From Vitis vinifera (lineage: Eukaryota; Streptophyta; Magnoliopsida; Vitales; Vitaceae): a stretch of 64,000 nucleotides of DNA. A program made the translations under genes and the position numbers. The DNA lies in the NCBI RefSeq assembly GCF_030704535.1, contig NC_081813.1, forward strand, positions 6,572,501 to 6,636,500. Direction: 5' to 3'. The notes below the pieces were generated by a model, which made no database searches, was not told the DNA's origin, and saw nothing but the letters and a program-made list of their open reading frames with translations. Below, in pieces: positions 36,116 to 49,500 of the stretch; position 1 is the first letter of the stretch, and every line of letters starts with the position of its first letter.

Positions 36116-36187
36116 CCCTGATTTCTTGCCTTTAGCAAACTCGTCGGAGATGCCCTGATTTCTTGCCTTTAGCAAACTCGTCGGAGA
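36116..36187 (+). repeat. 35-base tandem duplication
   Basis: A unit beginning CCCTGATTTCTTGCC occurs at 36116-36150 and 36153-36187 (period 37), identical over 35 bases. It lies inside the gene-like part of the CACTA element. Confidence 0.9.
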
Positions 36188-36239
36188 CGCCCAACTATCG
36201 AACGATCAACTACTGACTGGTGATAATGAGAGCACCTCA

Positions 36240-37130
36240 TCGGAGACACCCAAAAACACTCCATTGTGTCAGGTAATTTCTAACAGTGGGTAAAAAAACA
36301 ATAATAAAAAAAAATAGAATTGGAATCATGCGTTTTCAAAGCTTGAACGCAGTCAATCTATTAGAGTTTTCAAGATCTGGTATTTCAGTTGGAAAGGTTA
36401 AATTTTTTGGTTTGTTTGAGTGCATTTTGATTTGGGTTGTAGTTGGTTGGTATTCAGAGTGGTGTAGAGAACGTCAATGTCTGGAAATGGAGAAGAGGGG
36501 AAAGCCTTGGCTGGGAGCATTGGTGGTGGTGTCTTTGTTGTTTCAAAATCTTAGGGTTTCGTTGGTCTCTCAAGATTGAAGTAAGTGGTTTTTCATTTTG
36601 AGTGTTTGGTTGTAGGGAAAGTGGATAAATCAGTTACAAATATGCAGAAAATTTATTTCAAAATTGATTTTGGGGCTTTGAATTTTAATTTAGTTTGATG
36701 TTTATTTGGGTATGTACAGGTTTGGCTGCTTTGTTCCAATTTCAAAGAGAAAGAGAGTGGTGAGAGAAATGTTTGGGCTTTGGTGAATTGGGATAATGAG
36801 AGCTTCATCTCTGTTCGTGGTTTGAAGTGGAGTGCTCCAATTGGAAAGCAGCAATTTGTGAGTGATTCTTCCCTAAAAAAAACAATTATGGAATAATTTT
36901 CTATTGTGCTTTGGAATGAAATGATTCTTGTTGCTTCTTCTTGGAGGAGCTTTGCAGCATCCCCTGTTGATAGCTTCTTCCCAAGAACGAAATGAATGTG
37001 TTTGAGGATGATTTTGAAACATGGAGTCTTAAGGGCAGTCCTAGCAGGACTCGAGAGTACATGTTGGATGGCCATAACCCTTTGGAGCCCAGAATAAGTT
37101 CCGAATGGAACTATGGGCCTGAGCACTGAG
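36240..37130 (+). pseudogene. gene-like segment inside the CACTA element
   Basis: Plus-strand stretches keep coherent protein-like frames separated by intron-like sequence. One at about 36740-36860 contains NVWALVNWDNESF and SVRGLKWSAPIGKQQF. Another at about 36990-37129 contains MNVFEDDFETWSLKG, then REYMLDGHNPLEPR and SEWNYGPEH before a stop. A donor-like TGTGTCAG/GTAATT lies at 36271. I cannot name the parent gene. It may be host sequence captured by the transposon, or remains of an element-encoded accessory gene. Minus- and plus-strand long frames here are shadows. Confidence 0.45.
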
Positions 37131-38126
37131 ACATCAGTTTTGCATAGAGTGTTTTCTCAGCAAGGATTAATTAATTGAAAATTCTGGCAGTAAAGAAATT
37201 GGCACTATTCTATTTTAGCCATAATCCAAGTGATTTTGTTAAAATGAACACAAAAGTTTCTTAATGATAATCATGGCATAACTGTTTGTAGACTGGGAAG
37301 AATTCAACTTTTTACTTGGTTATAAGTGTCATTAGCAAGGAGTTTGGGGGAACTTCCTTTAACATTATTTCAATAGATGTGGTTATATGTAGAACATGGA
37401 GTAAATAAATTATCACATGCCAATACAAGTTTAGTTTTGATGGATACTATTTGGGTAATCTGATGCGAGCTGGCATCCAAGGGACTAGCAAAACCTCTAG
37501 CCACGAGATAATGAAGAACTTTAAGCTGACTAGTTTTGGTTTACTACTAAGGCTGAAATTTTGACCTTTTTTGAAGGCTTGAAAGATGTCCTTTCCTAGG
37601 GGATGATATTTTCCCTTTTGAAAGATATTCTTCCATGGTCATTTCCTTTGCCCAATACCAAGAGACATGACTTCTAGAGCTACAATCATTAGATGATAGA
37701 GATGTTTGATTTATCAGAATACATGGAAATTTCTTTCTATTGGAAGCCTAGATTAGCTAATCATGCAATTAATGGAACCTACACATGGAATTGGGCTAAA
37801 AAAAAAAATGATTCACTAAAAAGTTCTAGCTTGTTACCCTCTGATTTTTATTTTTTTTAATGGGCAATAAAAGCTTAAACTGTAATTCCAACTGTTAGGA
37901 TATTCAATACCTTATTTAGAGATTTCATTTGGTCAAAGCATTTAAAACTTGCAAAAATTTTCTTATATATCTTTCTCTTGATGGCAAAATTTGGGCTATT
38001 TTTTTTGGTGAATATATCAATGTTTTATTCCATTTTTGAGACTTTTTACTTTATTTGATCTGGAATCCTTAATGAAGTCAAAAGAGTGACAATTGTGGAT
38101 CACTTAGTGTGTGCACGTCTATATAT

Positions 38127-38240
38127 GATAAATTCTATATGGCAATATATAGAAAGCATTTCAAAGAATTAAAAATAAACCTTAAATATTTTTGGTTTTA
38201 TAGGAATATTCTATATAGGATAAATTCTATATGGCAATAT
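38127..38240 (+). repeat. 22-bp direct repeat within the CACTA element
   Basis: A 22-base sequence beginning GATAAATTCTATATGG occurs at 38127-38148 and 38219-38240. Confidence 0.85.
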
Positions 38241-40389
38241 TTTGGTTTTATTTCCATTTAATAGAAAATGGAATTGACGCCCTAATATTTTTTAATTAAA
38301 TATTCCTATGTTATCTTTATACTATTTTTAAATATTTTTTATGAATTAATTAAATATTTAGTAAATTTAATATTACTATATATATATATATTAATTAAAT
38401 ATATATTTCATTAATTACAATATTTTTTAATTACTATATTTAATTAATTAAATATTACCATATATACATTAATTCAATATTTTGATACAATGTAGTACGT
38501 TAAAAAATTGAATTAAAATTTAGATGTTCATTAAATTTAGTTTTATTTTACACTTTTCTTCTTCTACTTTCTATATTTTCTATAAAATCTATTTTGATTT
38601 TGGAAAAAAGGATGGGAAAAATATAATTTTAGTAAATATATTAATTCTCTAATCCAAATAAATAAAATCAATTTAATAAATAAATATAATTATAACACAA
38701 ATACTATTGATTCTACCTAAAATATATTGAAGGTAGTTTGGAAGCATTTATCATAATGTTGGAAGTCTTTGGTAATAATCGAAAATGTTTTTCTCATAAA
38801 CATTTAACATTTGGTAAATTTTAATTGTGATTTTGAAAATTTGTATTACCAAATGATAATTTTTGAACTAACTCATGAAATATGCATTTTTCACAAATTA
38901 TTTTTTGGTAGCCTATTATATATATATATATATATATATTATAAGTTATTAAAATAATTTACTTGATTGATTATAAATATATTAAAAATAATTTACCAAA
39001 CCATTTGAAAATAGAAAATAGTACAAATAAAATTGATAGCACAAAATTTAATTATAACCTAAAAACAATTTTAGGATATTTGGCTCTAAGGGGTATTTGG
39101 GATAAATTTCCTATTACCATGATTACTTAGTATAGATACTTAAAAGGTTAAAATTATAATTTCAAAATTTTTTTATTAAAATTTTAAAATTATGAACACT
39201 ATGTTCCATGTTCATTACTATGTGCTCCTATATTATGATATATGGTTTAAAATTAATTCTCGATTTCTCCATTACGATGCACTATTTATTTATTTTACAT
39301 AGGCATCTAGAATTTCTTCACATTTTATTTAGATGTATATTATATTAGTTTTATAATAAAGAGATTAAAATTTTAATCAAACAAAAAATATTTTTATTTT
39401 CATAATTTTTATTTTAAATGAAAAAGATATATGTTAAACCATATATTATCCCTATAATGCTTGTGAATTCTTCTCAAAAACACAAATCTAAAAAAAAAAA
39501 ACCAAATGCAAAAGCACAACATAGAGACAAGTTTAAATTATATAGTTCACAAAATACCATTATAGGCTAAAATTTAGACAAAAATAAAATTAATTATTAA
39601 ATATTGATTGTCTTATTATTTGTTTTGTAGGATAATTACTTGATGTGTATTTAAAATTGTCAATTTAGATTATTTTGATTAAATTTGGTGTGGACCTTTT
39701 TGTAGAAGATGTTGCTCTCTAAATTTAGAAGATGTTTTCTATTTTTTTTTTTTTTGGGGGCTATACTAAAAATTTAATGGATTATTGATGTTGATGTTCT
39801 CTTATCCCGTACTTGATTAATCTCTTGTTTTGTGTTTTAACTATTGATAGTAATTTTGTTGTAATTATTCTTAGGGTCACATATGTCAATTGGTATACAC
39901 ATTTGTTTTCCTATTATATTTTCATTGACATTTCTTTCTCTCTATTTCTAGAAGTCTTCACTTATATATCTTTTCTGAAATTGTAATTGATTTTAGTTTT
40001 TTGTGCATGTAGGTCATTTTTTTGGGAAATTAACCTTGTAGTTGGATAAGCTAGCATGAAGGAGTATGTTGAAGGCCAAAGCACAATTGGGTTGCATGTA
40101 AAGAAAAAATGGACTATGTCAAGGGACTAAACATTAAAGTTATGACATTTTTTTGTGGTTATTTTAATATATTTTAGCTTTTTTGTGTTTCTTGTTTATG
40201 AAATACAACTTCTTTATTTGTGATTAAATACTGCAATTTGGAAATGTATTACCAGGTGAAAAATTAGGTGCAATAACTAATTTCATTGGTACATAATTTT
40301 TTTTCTTATGTGTATGCATTATTTCAATAACAGGTGAAAAATTAGGTGTAACAATTATTAAACTAAAACTAAATTTAAAATTAAGCAAT

Positions 40390-40825
40390 TATCTTCCTTG
40401 ACGCTTTTACTAAGTGTCAAGGAATGAGAGTAACTACTAGTAACATTTATACAACCCAATAATGACACTAATAAATGTGTCAATATAGTGTGAACAACTA
40501 ACAATGATACTTTTTAAGTGTCAAGGTTCTCTTCAATGGCGCTTTTTAGAAATGTCCTTATAGTTCGATATTTGAAACTGCTAAACAATGACACTTATAT
40601 AAAGTGTCAAGGTTTCTTCTTCTCAACAATGGCGCTTATAAAGTGTCAATGTAGTTTGATATAACTAATGATGACACTTTTTTTAAGCGTCAAGGTTCTC
40701 TTCAATGGCGCTTTCTAGAAGCGTCATTGTAGACAAATACTTATTATGACAGGCTAGTAGATGACGCTTTGGGGAAGCGCCATTGAATGTATTTCTCGAC
40801 ACTTAAAAAGCGTCATGGTTAATGT
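40390..40825. repeat. CACTA right subterminal repeat array
   Basis: About 19 short units in both orientations, such as AATGGCGCTT, AATGACACTT, AAGTGTCAAGG and AAGCGTCATTG. Adjacent units are often inverted relative to each other and could pair. In CACTA elements such arrays bind the transposase-related DNA-binding protein. Confidence 0.85.
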
Positions 40826-40842
40826 TTTTTCTTATAGTGAAT

Positions 40843-43800
40843 GCGAAAGAACATGCCTAAAACAATAGAGTCGATGTTCAAATAGAACATTAAAATGTAA
40901 TAGGGATTAGTAACCTCGAAGAGGGAAGAAGCCCTTAGTCATAGTCCTTGAAAATCATAGGATTCATTGTATCATGAATAAGGTGAGCTCTCTCCTCTAC
41001 CTCAACTCTATATATGATCATGAAAATAAGCATAATATAGCTCTTTATACTCAACGTCTATGAAACAATATATGGGCAAGCCCTCAACATCCCAAGGTTC
41101 CTCTACTAGGAACCGGAGTCAGATATAGGATTAGAAGACATATAATTTCTAAATGCATGTTAACGAGTATGTTTAAGCTTTGTGGATGGTTTTCCACATA
41201 AATTATTTGAAACTTTTGGGTTAATATGTATATACACACTTTTGTAGAACCATGGAACTCAATTCAGAATGGGTTCTGATTCGGAATGCGTGGTGTTATA
41301 GTCAACTAACAGCCAACCCATGGATTAATGTCAACCCCCTAGCGCCAAGGGATCTCAACCTCCAAAGAATAGGTTAGGTTAAAGATTCTTATTCAGGCCA
41401 TTTTATAACAAAACCTTGCTGTCTGTACATGCCTGTGGAGAACTTTTTTACTCTCTGAAGATTTCCAATGTATAGCATAGGTTTACAATGAACCATAGAA
41501 AAACTAACAAAGAGCCAACTACAGCCAGTGTTCCATGTTGGATTTACCTAATAATATATTGCCTAAAGAGTGATCAAGAGAACCATTCATGCATCTAGAG
41601 TACTCTATTCTAAGGGCTATTAGTTGTTAGGCTGATTGAGTTGAAGTTCAGTTCTCAGGCTGCTTGTGGTTGTTCTTATGCTATAAATCCCTCTTGTACC
41701 CTATTGTAAGGGCATTCTAACTATAAATAAATTAATTTGTTTTGTAGTTTTTAGTGGTATGAGTCAATGACACCAGTTGGAGTTGCATGCCTTATAAGGC
41801 AGGGAGGCACTGGTCTTGCCGGGGGTTTGAATTAATCACCATGCGCATACTAAGGCCATGTTGGAGAATGAAAATTCTCCGTTTCATTCCTAGACTTCCT
41901 TAGATAAAGAATAAATTCGGTAATTTTAATTCTTATATTTAAATGTATATATAAATACAAGTTTGAAACGATTATTTGTTTCTATTTTAATGCTAAGTAA
42001 TGATAGAAATAATTTTTTTTAAAAAAATTGATAATAATATTTGTACATATAATTTAAATAAATTTTTATTTTCATTAAAAAAAAAAAATCTTTTCATTTA
42101 AAAAATAGAACAACTTTGAGAGTTTTTTATTTTATTTTTTTGCTAAATAATAAAAACATGTTTGGGCTTGTGATTTAAAAACAAATATTTCTAACAAATT
42201 AATGCCACTATTTGATTATTGTTCTTGAGAAACAATTTTTAAAAGCAAAGTAATAAATTTAATAATTTTTAAAAAATAGTGTTAATAATTATTGATTTTA
42301 AATTATTATTTATTTTTAACAAAATAAATCAATTATTCTTTAATAATATTTATAAAAAATATAATTTGTGATTTTATTATAATATATACTATTCATATTT
42401 TATTAAAAACTATATATATTTTTAATTTATTTGTAATTACAATTTAATTGAATTTACAATTTTTTATTACAAAATTAAAATTAAAAAAAAATTATTTTAC
42501 AAACAACTTATCTAAAATAGTTTTTGGTTTTTTAATTTTTAAAAATAAGTTGCATTAGGGAATCAAAATACGTCTTAGCTCTTTAGAATAATTCTTGATT
42601 CATTCCCATTATCAGTTAAATTATCCAAATATGAAAAAAAAAAAATGAAACATTTATTCTCGATCCTCATCCTCGCGTACCAAACATGACCTAAAAATGA
42701 CTTTAGTTTTTTTTCCAAATAAGAAATGGTTAGTTGTTAGTGATTGTCAATGCATTGAGTTCATGTAGATATTTGAGTAATGAACTCCCCTTTCATTGTT
42801 ACCACATATATGCATGCTATCCCTCTTAGAAGGCTGTCATGAAAGTGCGATTGGGAGTCCACCAATTTTAGAAAGCCTGTCATGAGAGGGAAATCATAGC
42901 ATTGCAATCAAGGAGTTAATTCCATTGAATTCTTATATGTGACACTGTCTGAATTTAGACAATATTATCGCAAATCATTGTCCAATAATTAGTGGAAATT
43001 TTCTCCAATGTAACAGTTTTTCAAAACATTAGGACTCAAATTCTTTGGTTCAAATTCAATGAAGCTTTATAAGGAATTTGGACTTCCCATTTGAAGAAAT
43101 TTGGACATATTAGGAGTGGACCTCCAAATGATCATCACTTAAAAACTAGGAAAATGTTCTAAGAATCTTGATCAGTCTCCATTCTTCTAGACTAATGTAT
43201 GTAGTGCTTTAGCTTAAAGCAGTTTGAATTTATTGGGACCCCTACTTAGACAATATGGGGCCTAGTATAAATGCACATTAGAGCACATTGTTGAAGGAAA
43301 ATGCACAATACAGCCCTTCAACCTTTCTTATGAAAGATAAAGCTACCTAACTCCTATAGCAAATTAAGTCTACATCAAATGCCACTTTTCTTTCTCACCT
43401 AACCACCATTAGATAAAACCCTAGAGGGTATTTTTCACTCTATAAAACCTCAATCTAAGGCTTATCCAGGGGTAATGGAGAATTGATTATCAAACCTACC
43501 ACTTGGGTTGCCCCCACTTGAAGTCATTTTAGTCTTTATGATATTGTTATCTAGTGGAAATGCCTCCCTTGAGCCCAATCAATCTCCACCACATGGGCTT
43601 TGATTCCCCAAATTAGGTACTTCTAGTGACAGCTTGGATAGTCCAAAATTAGTTCTTTATATAGTCTAGCAATTTGAGATGGATATAGACTCACTTAAAT
43701 TTTGAGAGAGATATCAAATCTATAAGATCCAAATGGAATAATTCCTCACTTATTTCATTGAAAATAATGTTTTTTTCCATGGTAAGCAGCATAAAAAACA

Positions 43801-45709
43801 GTAGAAAAGATAGTTTAAATTGCCTTACACTTCCCTTGAAGGAGACTCACAGTGTATATATCACTTGTTTTCAACTTCATTTCCACTAAGTATCTCTCTG
43901 CTGTGCCACTATATTGAATGCTTTAGTTTAATTCAATGATTACCAACCTTTCTTATAACATCAGCCAATTTATTATGTCCATGTTCAACAGTCATAACCA
44001 CCCTTTTGTGATCGAATTTCAATAATTTGGTCACTTGTTTACATTTATCAACATGCTTGCTTCCTAAAGGGAAATTAGATTGTCTTTATTGGTGTAATAA
44101 TCATTCGCCATGATATTTATGTTTTGCCTTTCATATCAAAGTATGGAGGTTACAGATTTGATTACACACATTTGGATATGATGATGGATTTATGATTTGT
44201 CTGCCACAATCCTTCAGTATAAGAAAATGCAAGTATCGGCTCACAATATCAACTCTCCGGTCTATTAAATTTTCTTAATATCGGCTTCATACATCCACAA
44301 CAGATGTTGTTTCCATCACAAACCAGCATAAGTACTAATATTCTCTTATTTGATTTATCTTAGCAACTAATACATGTGACGTTTCTAACGACGAATTCAT
44401 TACACATGTTATTGATTGATCATTCATGTCATTATCAAAACAAAGTAGGCATATTTTTCTCCCACACTAATGCTAATGATGGTTTGATGTATCCACTTGC
44501 TTATTGAAAATTATGGCTGTCTAGAATCAATTGGAGATGTCTTTATCAATGTTCTAATCGACATTTGTTTCGCTATTTATGCACGATGTATGCCCTTGTT
44601 AAGGTAACAGTAACTTGATAATCAAGGAGGTGTTTGCCTTACTGGACCATTTGACACATAGTGTTGAGATTACAATTGTTGCTTTCTGAAAATTAAACCA
44701 TAATCTGCTAGAACATTATACCAGTACCATAAGTAAGATTCATGTTTCATTGCATTTGAGGCCACATGGTCGATCATATATATACCACCAGTAAGGATGG
44801 TAATGTGACAAAACAAGGACTGGGTCATGGCCATATATTTGATGCTAATAAAGTTTGAAATTGGCATGTCTTTTTCCCCTTGAAATGTCATGGCATATAG
44901 GCCACCACAACATAGAATCATAGACAAGGGAAAACAGACTGGATCACTTCAAATGGATGTGTTATATTTGTATGTAGAGTTTAATTGAAGCATGAGCTTG
45001 AGATTATCCATTGATATAGAGAGTTCCATCAAGCATATATCCCTACTTAATTTCAAAATCTTCTAGGAAACACAACACGGACAACAGTGCTCATGGTCTG
45101 TCCCTACTGATAATTAATGGTACTATACCATTTTCGCAATGATGTTAATTTTCTTTCGTAGTATGGAACTTTCGCAGTGTTCATTAATGAGGCAAAAAAT
45201 TATCCAAAGGTAAATTAAAGTGATGAGAAAAGGAAGTTCGTGGACGAGAAAATAAGAAATAATCAAGACTTATAAATTCACAACTCCAATATCTTAGAGC
45301 ACAATGTATAATTCAAAATGCTCACACCCCACACAAACACACAAAGAGAAACGAAGTTGATGAAACCCAATTCATTTATTTTGAACTCCTACCACAAAAT
45401 ATGACAGTTTTTTTATCTCTTCTTCTATATAGAACACTAGTTTATAGATCGATATATAGAAGGTCCCTTTTCTTTTGGGTGGGTTGGCGTTTAACTGAAT
45501 ACATTTTACACAGACACACAATTAACTTACCTCCGTGGAGGTCTAAATCAAGATATATATATGGCTAGAATTTATGCCCCATTCTTCTGAAGATCGAAGT
45601 AACAGCTGGTACTTTGAAAAATCAAACACAATGCCATGATGGTGACTGCACATGGGAGCTCCCATGTATTGGCAAGCCCCATGTGAATTTTCAAGTACTG
45701 GGCTGACCT
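40843..45709. other. gene-free region with weak retroelement traces
   Basis: I see no supported gene. At 41560-41760 the sequence resembles the end of an LTR (CTATAAATCCCTCTTGTACC, then AATAAATTAATTTG) followed by a weak TGGTATGAGTC. At 41765-41840 a tRNA-like stretch (CCAGTTGGAGTTGCATGCC, GGGGTTTGAATTAATC) could be a SINE relic. 42.0-42.7 kb is AT-rich low complexity. A minus-strand open frame at 44670-44927 has no recognisable content. The segment near 45650-45709 is likely SHN-like 3' UTR. Confidence 0.45.
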
Positions 45710-46413
45710 TCAATTCCTGTTTAGCAGTTCCTCTATCATCTGCAATGCAATCCTCTCCTCTTCATCCATCCCATGATCCCCACTACCTTCCCTTAATCCT
45801 GATGATGAGGTCTCTGGAGTGTCCACCATGGCCACTTCCGCCTCCGCTCCTGCCTCCGCCGCCTGCTCATTCTTCTTCCCAAGCTCCACTGTCATCACCC
45901 AATTGGAGTCGGATCGCGTCCCCGCCCGCTTCTGCCACACTCCTATATTGGAATTCTCGGTGTCCAGCCTTAGGCAAGTGAGGGAGGGAGATGGGGATTT
46001 ACAACATTTACGCAGCTTGGCGCTGAGTATTGCAGAAAGAGCGGTGGGAGAGGAAGAGGACGACTCCTCATTGTTGGCGTGATTCACGGCAGTGGGGAAG
46101 TTTGTTTTGGCATTGCGCCCGCTCATCATCACCGCCGCCTCGTCGTAGGCTCGAGCGGCCTCTTCTGCAGTCTCAAACGTCCCTAACCACACCCTCCTCT
46201 TGCTACAAAGCACAACAAAGAATATGCATTTGAAACTAACATGAAAATTGCCTAAAAGAGATGAGGAAAACAAAAATACAGTAGATACATGAAGAGAAGG
46301 ACAAGAATTAGAAGAAAGGAATGTGGAGAATACAGTAAAGGGTGGCGAATTTCAGCGACCCAGGAGCCCCAGTGGCGCTGCCTGACTCCTCTGAACTTCT
46401 TTGTCTGTACCAT
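45710..46413 (-). CDS. WIN1/SHINE-type AP2/ERF transcription factor
   Basis: Two minus-strand exons, 46413-46334 and 46202-45710, with a 131-bp GT-AG intron interrupting a Leu codon inside the AP2 domain; 573 nt, 190 aa. The protein opens [20 protein letters not shown] and continues [40 protein letters not shown], a full AP2/ERF domain at about residues 6-63. This start, the intron position and the C-terminal [13 protein letters not shown] identify the group V SHINE clade (SHN/WIN1; family length about 190-200 aa). SHN factors act in the nucleus and activate cuticular wax and cutin biosynthesis genes. The middle is Ser- and Glu-rich, typical of the clade. Which SHN paralogue it is cannot be told without a tree. 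Confidence 0.93.
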
Positions 46414-46431
46414 GTTCGAGAATGTGAATGT

Positions 46432-46458
46432 AAGAGAGAGAGAGAGAAATGAGAGAGA
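46432..46458 (+). repeat. GA-rich microsatellite in the SHN-like leader
   Basis: GAGAGAGAGAGAG-type run just upstream of the SHN-like ATG, read as CT-rich leader on the minus strand. Confidence 0.85.
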
Positions 46459-46491
46459 TGATCATAATAAAAATCGGGGGTTGTGCGATAG

Positions 46492-46500
46492 AAATATAAA
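46492..46500 (-). promoter_or_regulatory. probable TATA box of the SHN-like gene
   Basis: TTTATATTT on the minus strand about 80-90 bases upstream of the ATG, beyond the CT-rich leader. Confidence 0.55.
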
Positions 46501-46519
46501 GGGCTTGTACGGCTAGTTG

Positions 46520-49500
46520 GTAACATTTAACAAAGGGAGGATACGATGTCGGTGAGCTAACTGCTTTGGAGTTATTACCACTCACTGCCCTTTGCTGTGG
46601 TCCACTGCCTTTCCCTCTTTCCCCCTCACTCCCCGGAGGACTTTCCCCCTATATTTATTCATCCAAATGCCTTCTCCCAACCCCCGCATAAAATCAAATT
46701 TCCCACTCCAAAAATTTGAAGTAGTCAAATAACCCATCAACAATATGAATAGTTTTACTGGAAAAATATTGAAAAACCTTGTTATCTTCTTGGTTGATAT
46801 GAGGAAAATGACAAGAAACTTTTGAGGGTGCTCCATCAGATCATTCATATCCTCCATCCATTACCAAAATTTTATTACAGTACTTCTGCAACCTTTGAAT
46901 TTGATACAGGTAGGTCATGATAAAAAAAAAACTGTTCAATTTAGAAGTAAATAACAGTTCCATCCAAAATGTATTTCTATAGAAGGTTGGAAATCATACG
47001 AGAAAACTACAAGTAAAAGATGTGAATCCACATGATATTTCGTGTAGTACGGAAAGAGAAAATTGCTTCTTTTGTGTACAAATGTACAGACTCCCAATCC
47101 CTTCTCCGGGGGATGAAAAAGCAATGGAGAAAGAGCCAAACTTAACACCCTATATCCATTTATTACCATTGAGTTTCAGAGTTTGGCACCACTGGGTGTG
47201 CAGGTAGCTTGGCTGTTTACATAAAACAAAGAGAGAAAGAAGACCCACCAAACATTTATGGGAAGTAAATTGTATGGGGATCCACTGCACATATCCGTTC
47301 TTTTGCGGAGCCGTGACAGTGGCCTTGACAACTGACTCTTGTCATATGAGTAAACGAAAGTACAGTACATGGTGAAAGCTCACAAATTATCTCAATCATC
47401 AATGGCCATGCCAAGATCATTCAAGTGAATTGAACTTGAAGTTCATTTGGCAATGTAGTTGGAGCCCCATATCTCTATATATATATCTCTAGTCATCTAA
47501 GATCAGGTTTTGATCTAAATATTTTTCATCATATTATAAGACTCTTATCATTTTATACATAATAAACAAATGTCACACACTGAGTAGGAAGAATGGACCC
47601 TTTGGAGATATTACATGAATTTTTTTTAATATCAACGAGTAAGGAAAAGTTGAAATGTTTTACTGCATGTAATATATTCATGAATGATCCACTTGGTACA
47701 ATTGATGTCAAAGGTATGAAGTAGATGTGAGAGTAATGTTAGAAATGATTGTGCTGATAATGGTATATGAAGAAGGGTATCGTATCATTAGCTGTGACAT
47801 TCATGATAGTGTAAGGTCATTCATGTTTATACATGACAGGAATACTATAAGCCTGTTGGGGGTAATTTATGGATTGAAGTAGAAATAGTTGTCACTGTGG
47901 TATTGAAGTTATACTTAAGACCTATATTTTTAAAATATCTTTATTAAAAGTGAGGATAATTTTGAGGTTTTTAAAGATTTTGATAATTAATTATCGATAA
48001 AAGAAGTAAAAATAATTTTCATTGTGGCATTGAAGGTATACTTAAAGACCTATATTTTAAAAATATCTTTGCTTATATTAGGTTATCATAATGTTATTCT
48101 TAAACCCGAGGTTATTCAATAAAAGACTCGTTTGCCATATAACTCTTTTAAAATATATGTCCTTGTATGAATGGATGTATCATAAAAGACTATTCAAATA
48201 TTTCAAAAAATCACTCAATGATAGATTCTTAAAATAGACTTATCAGATGATGTGATGTCAATTAATTTTCCAAAGAAATAATCAAAATTTCATTCAACAC
48301 ATTCTTATGCTTTCCAACTACATTTAAGAATTTTAATATCCCTCAAAGTTGCTTTTCCCTTTAGACTTTTCAAATGTCTCTGTAAACATGCAGGAAGGAC
48401 AAGTTAAACTTTCTACCATCAACCATGCGTAGGACCTCCAAACTTTTCACACTGAAATTAAATTAATAGCCTTAAGATTGAGCTCGACTATGAGAGAATG
48501 ATATTTTAGATAGGTCAATTAATAAATTTGGACCAATCAAAATGACACGAAAATGGAAATGAGCTAGTGACATTTCATTAGTACTTGTCTCACTTTTCAC
48601 AAGAAAACAAAAGGTAGAAGTTGGTCGAAATAATAAAGATGCAATAGCCTTTGGCTTATGAAAAAGTTTCTTTTGGTGTTGGGATGGGGTAGGCCTAACA
48701 GTGCCATAAAACTAAAGTATAGGGGTCACAAAAGAAGAGTTGACCCTTCTAAACTTAAAGTCATATTTAGTTGAGTTGGTCTGACAAAATATTTTAATGC
48801 CACTAGCTTTACTTGGACCCAGCTCAATTAATAAAATCCAGTCAATATCTCAATAAAAAGGATTCAAACTAACTGTTAGATTGGGTACAAACCAACAGAG
48901 GGAAAATTGCATAGAAATTAACACTTTTTCACTGTACTGTACCCCCAAGTACTCTCTCAAACCACCACTATTTACCATTCCCATAATTTGAGGCTCTCGT
49001 CTCAAAGTTTACATTTTAAGAAGGGTTGCATTGCTTGTTCCATGAATATATTCTTGAATGAGAGGAGCTTAGTCTACTATATATGGTTAAGAGTAACTAC
49101 TCTTTCTTAATTTATTTGACATGTACATTGAAGCATTGATTTTTTTATTTTTTTTAATCTAAGTTAATAAAAAGTATAGTTGATAGAAGTTCGGTGTTAA
49201 AAGAGGTTTCTTGTTTGAGGGCAGACAATGGCATTTAATTTGAGTAGGCTAACTGCTGTCATGAAGAAAATAAGGAGGACCATTGATATCCTGGCTCAGC
49301 TTGGCATGGCCCTAGTACATGATGGTAATGGAGGTTAGAAGTTAGAGGTTAGGGGTTGGCCTCACCTGCCACATGGGTACAAAATTAAGGGAATTAAGGG
49401 ATTCATTGTAAGGTCAATATTTACTACATTGATAAAGGTTAGTCTAGCTAATATGATAATTTATTATCATGGTAAAATCGAAGATCTTGTTCCAGGAATT

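Larger units (their letters stand above)
35830..40839. mobile_element. complete non-autonomous CACTA (En/Spm) element
   Basis: The 5010-bp element begins CACTACTACAAAAATTG and ends in the complement of CACTATAAGAAAAAAC. It is flanked by the 3-bp target duplication AAT (35827-35829 and 40840-40842), as expected for CACTA. Subterminal repeats of RRTGRCRCTT and its complement AAGYGYCAYY are dense at the right end (about 19 units in 40390-40825) and fewer at the left (about 6 in 35855-36010). No transposase-length frame exists, so it would need a partner element. An internal 36.0-37.2 kb segment looks like host gene sequence; the centre is very AT-rich. Confidence 0.9.

Noticed and set aside
36653..37126. 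157-codon minus-strand open frame in the CACTA element
   Set aside because: Antisense to the more protein-like plus-strand frames and lacking any transposase motif.
40390..40825. Regularly spaced short repeats resembling a CRISPR-like array
   Set aside because: Units vary in sequence, orientation and spacing, lie within a CACTA terminus and the genome is a plant; they are subterminal transposon repeats.
41765..41840. tRNA-like sequence
   Set aside because: A- and B-box resemblance is weak, the cloverleaf does not close, and it is listed only as a possible SINE trace.
44670..44927. 85-codon minus-strand open frame
   Set aside because: Composition and content give no domain; no flanking exon or promoter signal.
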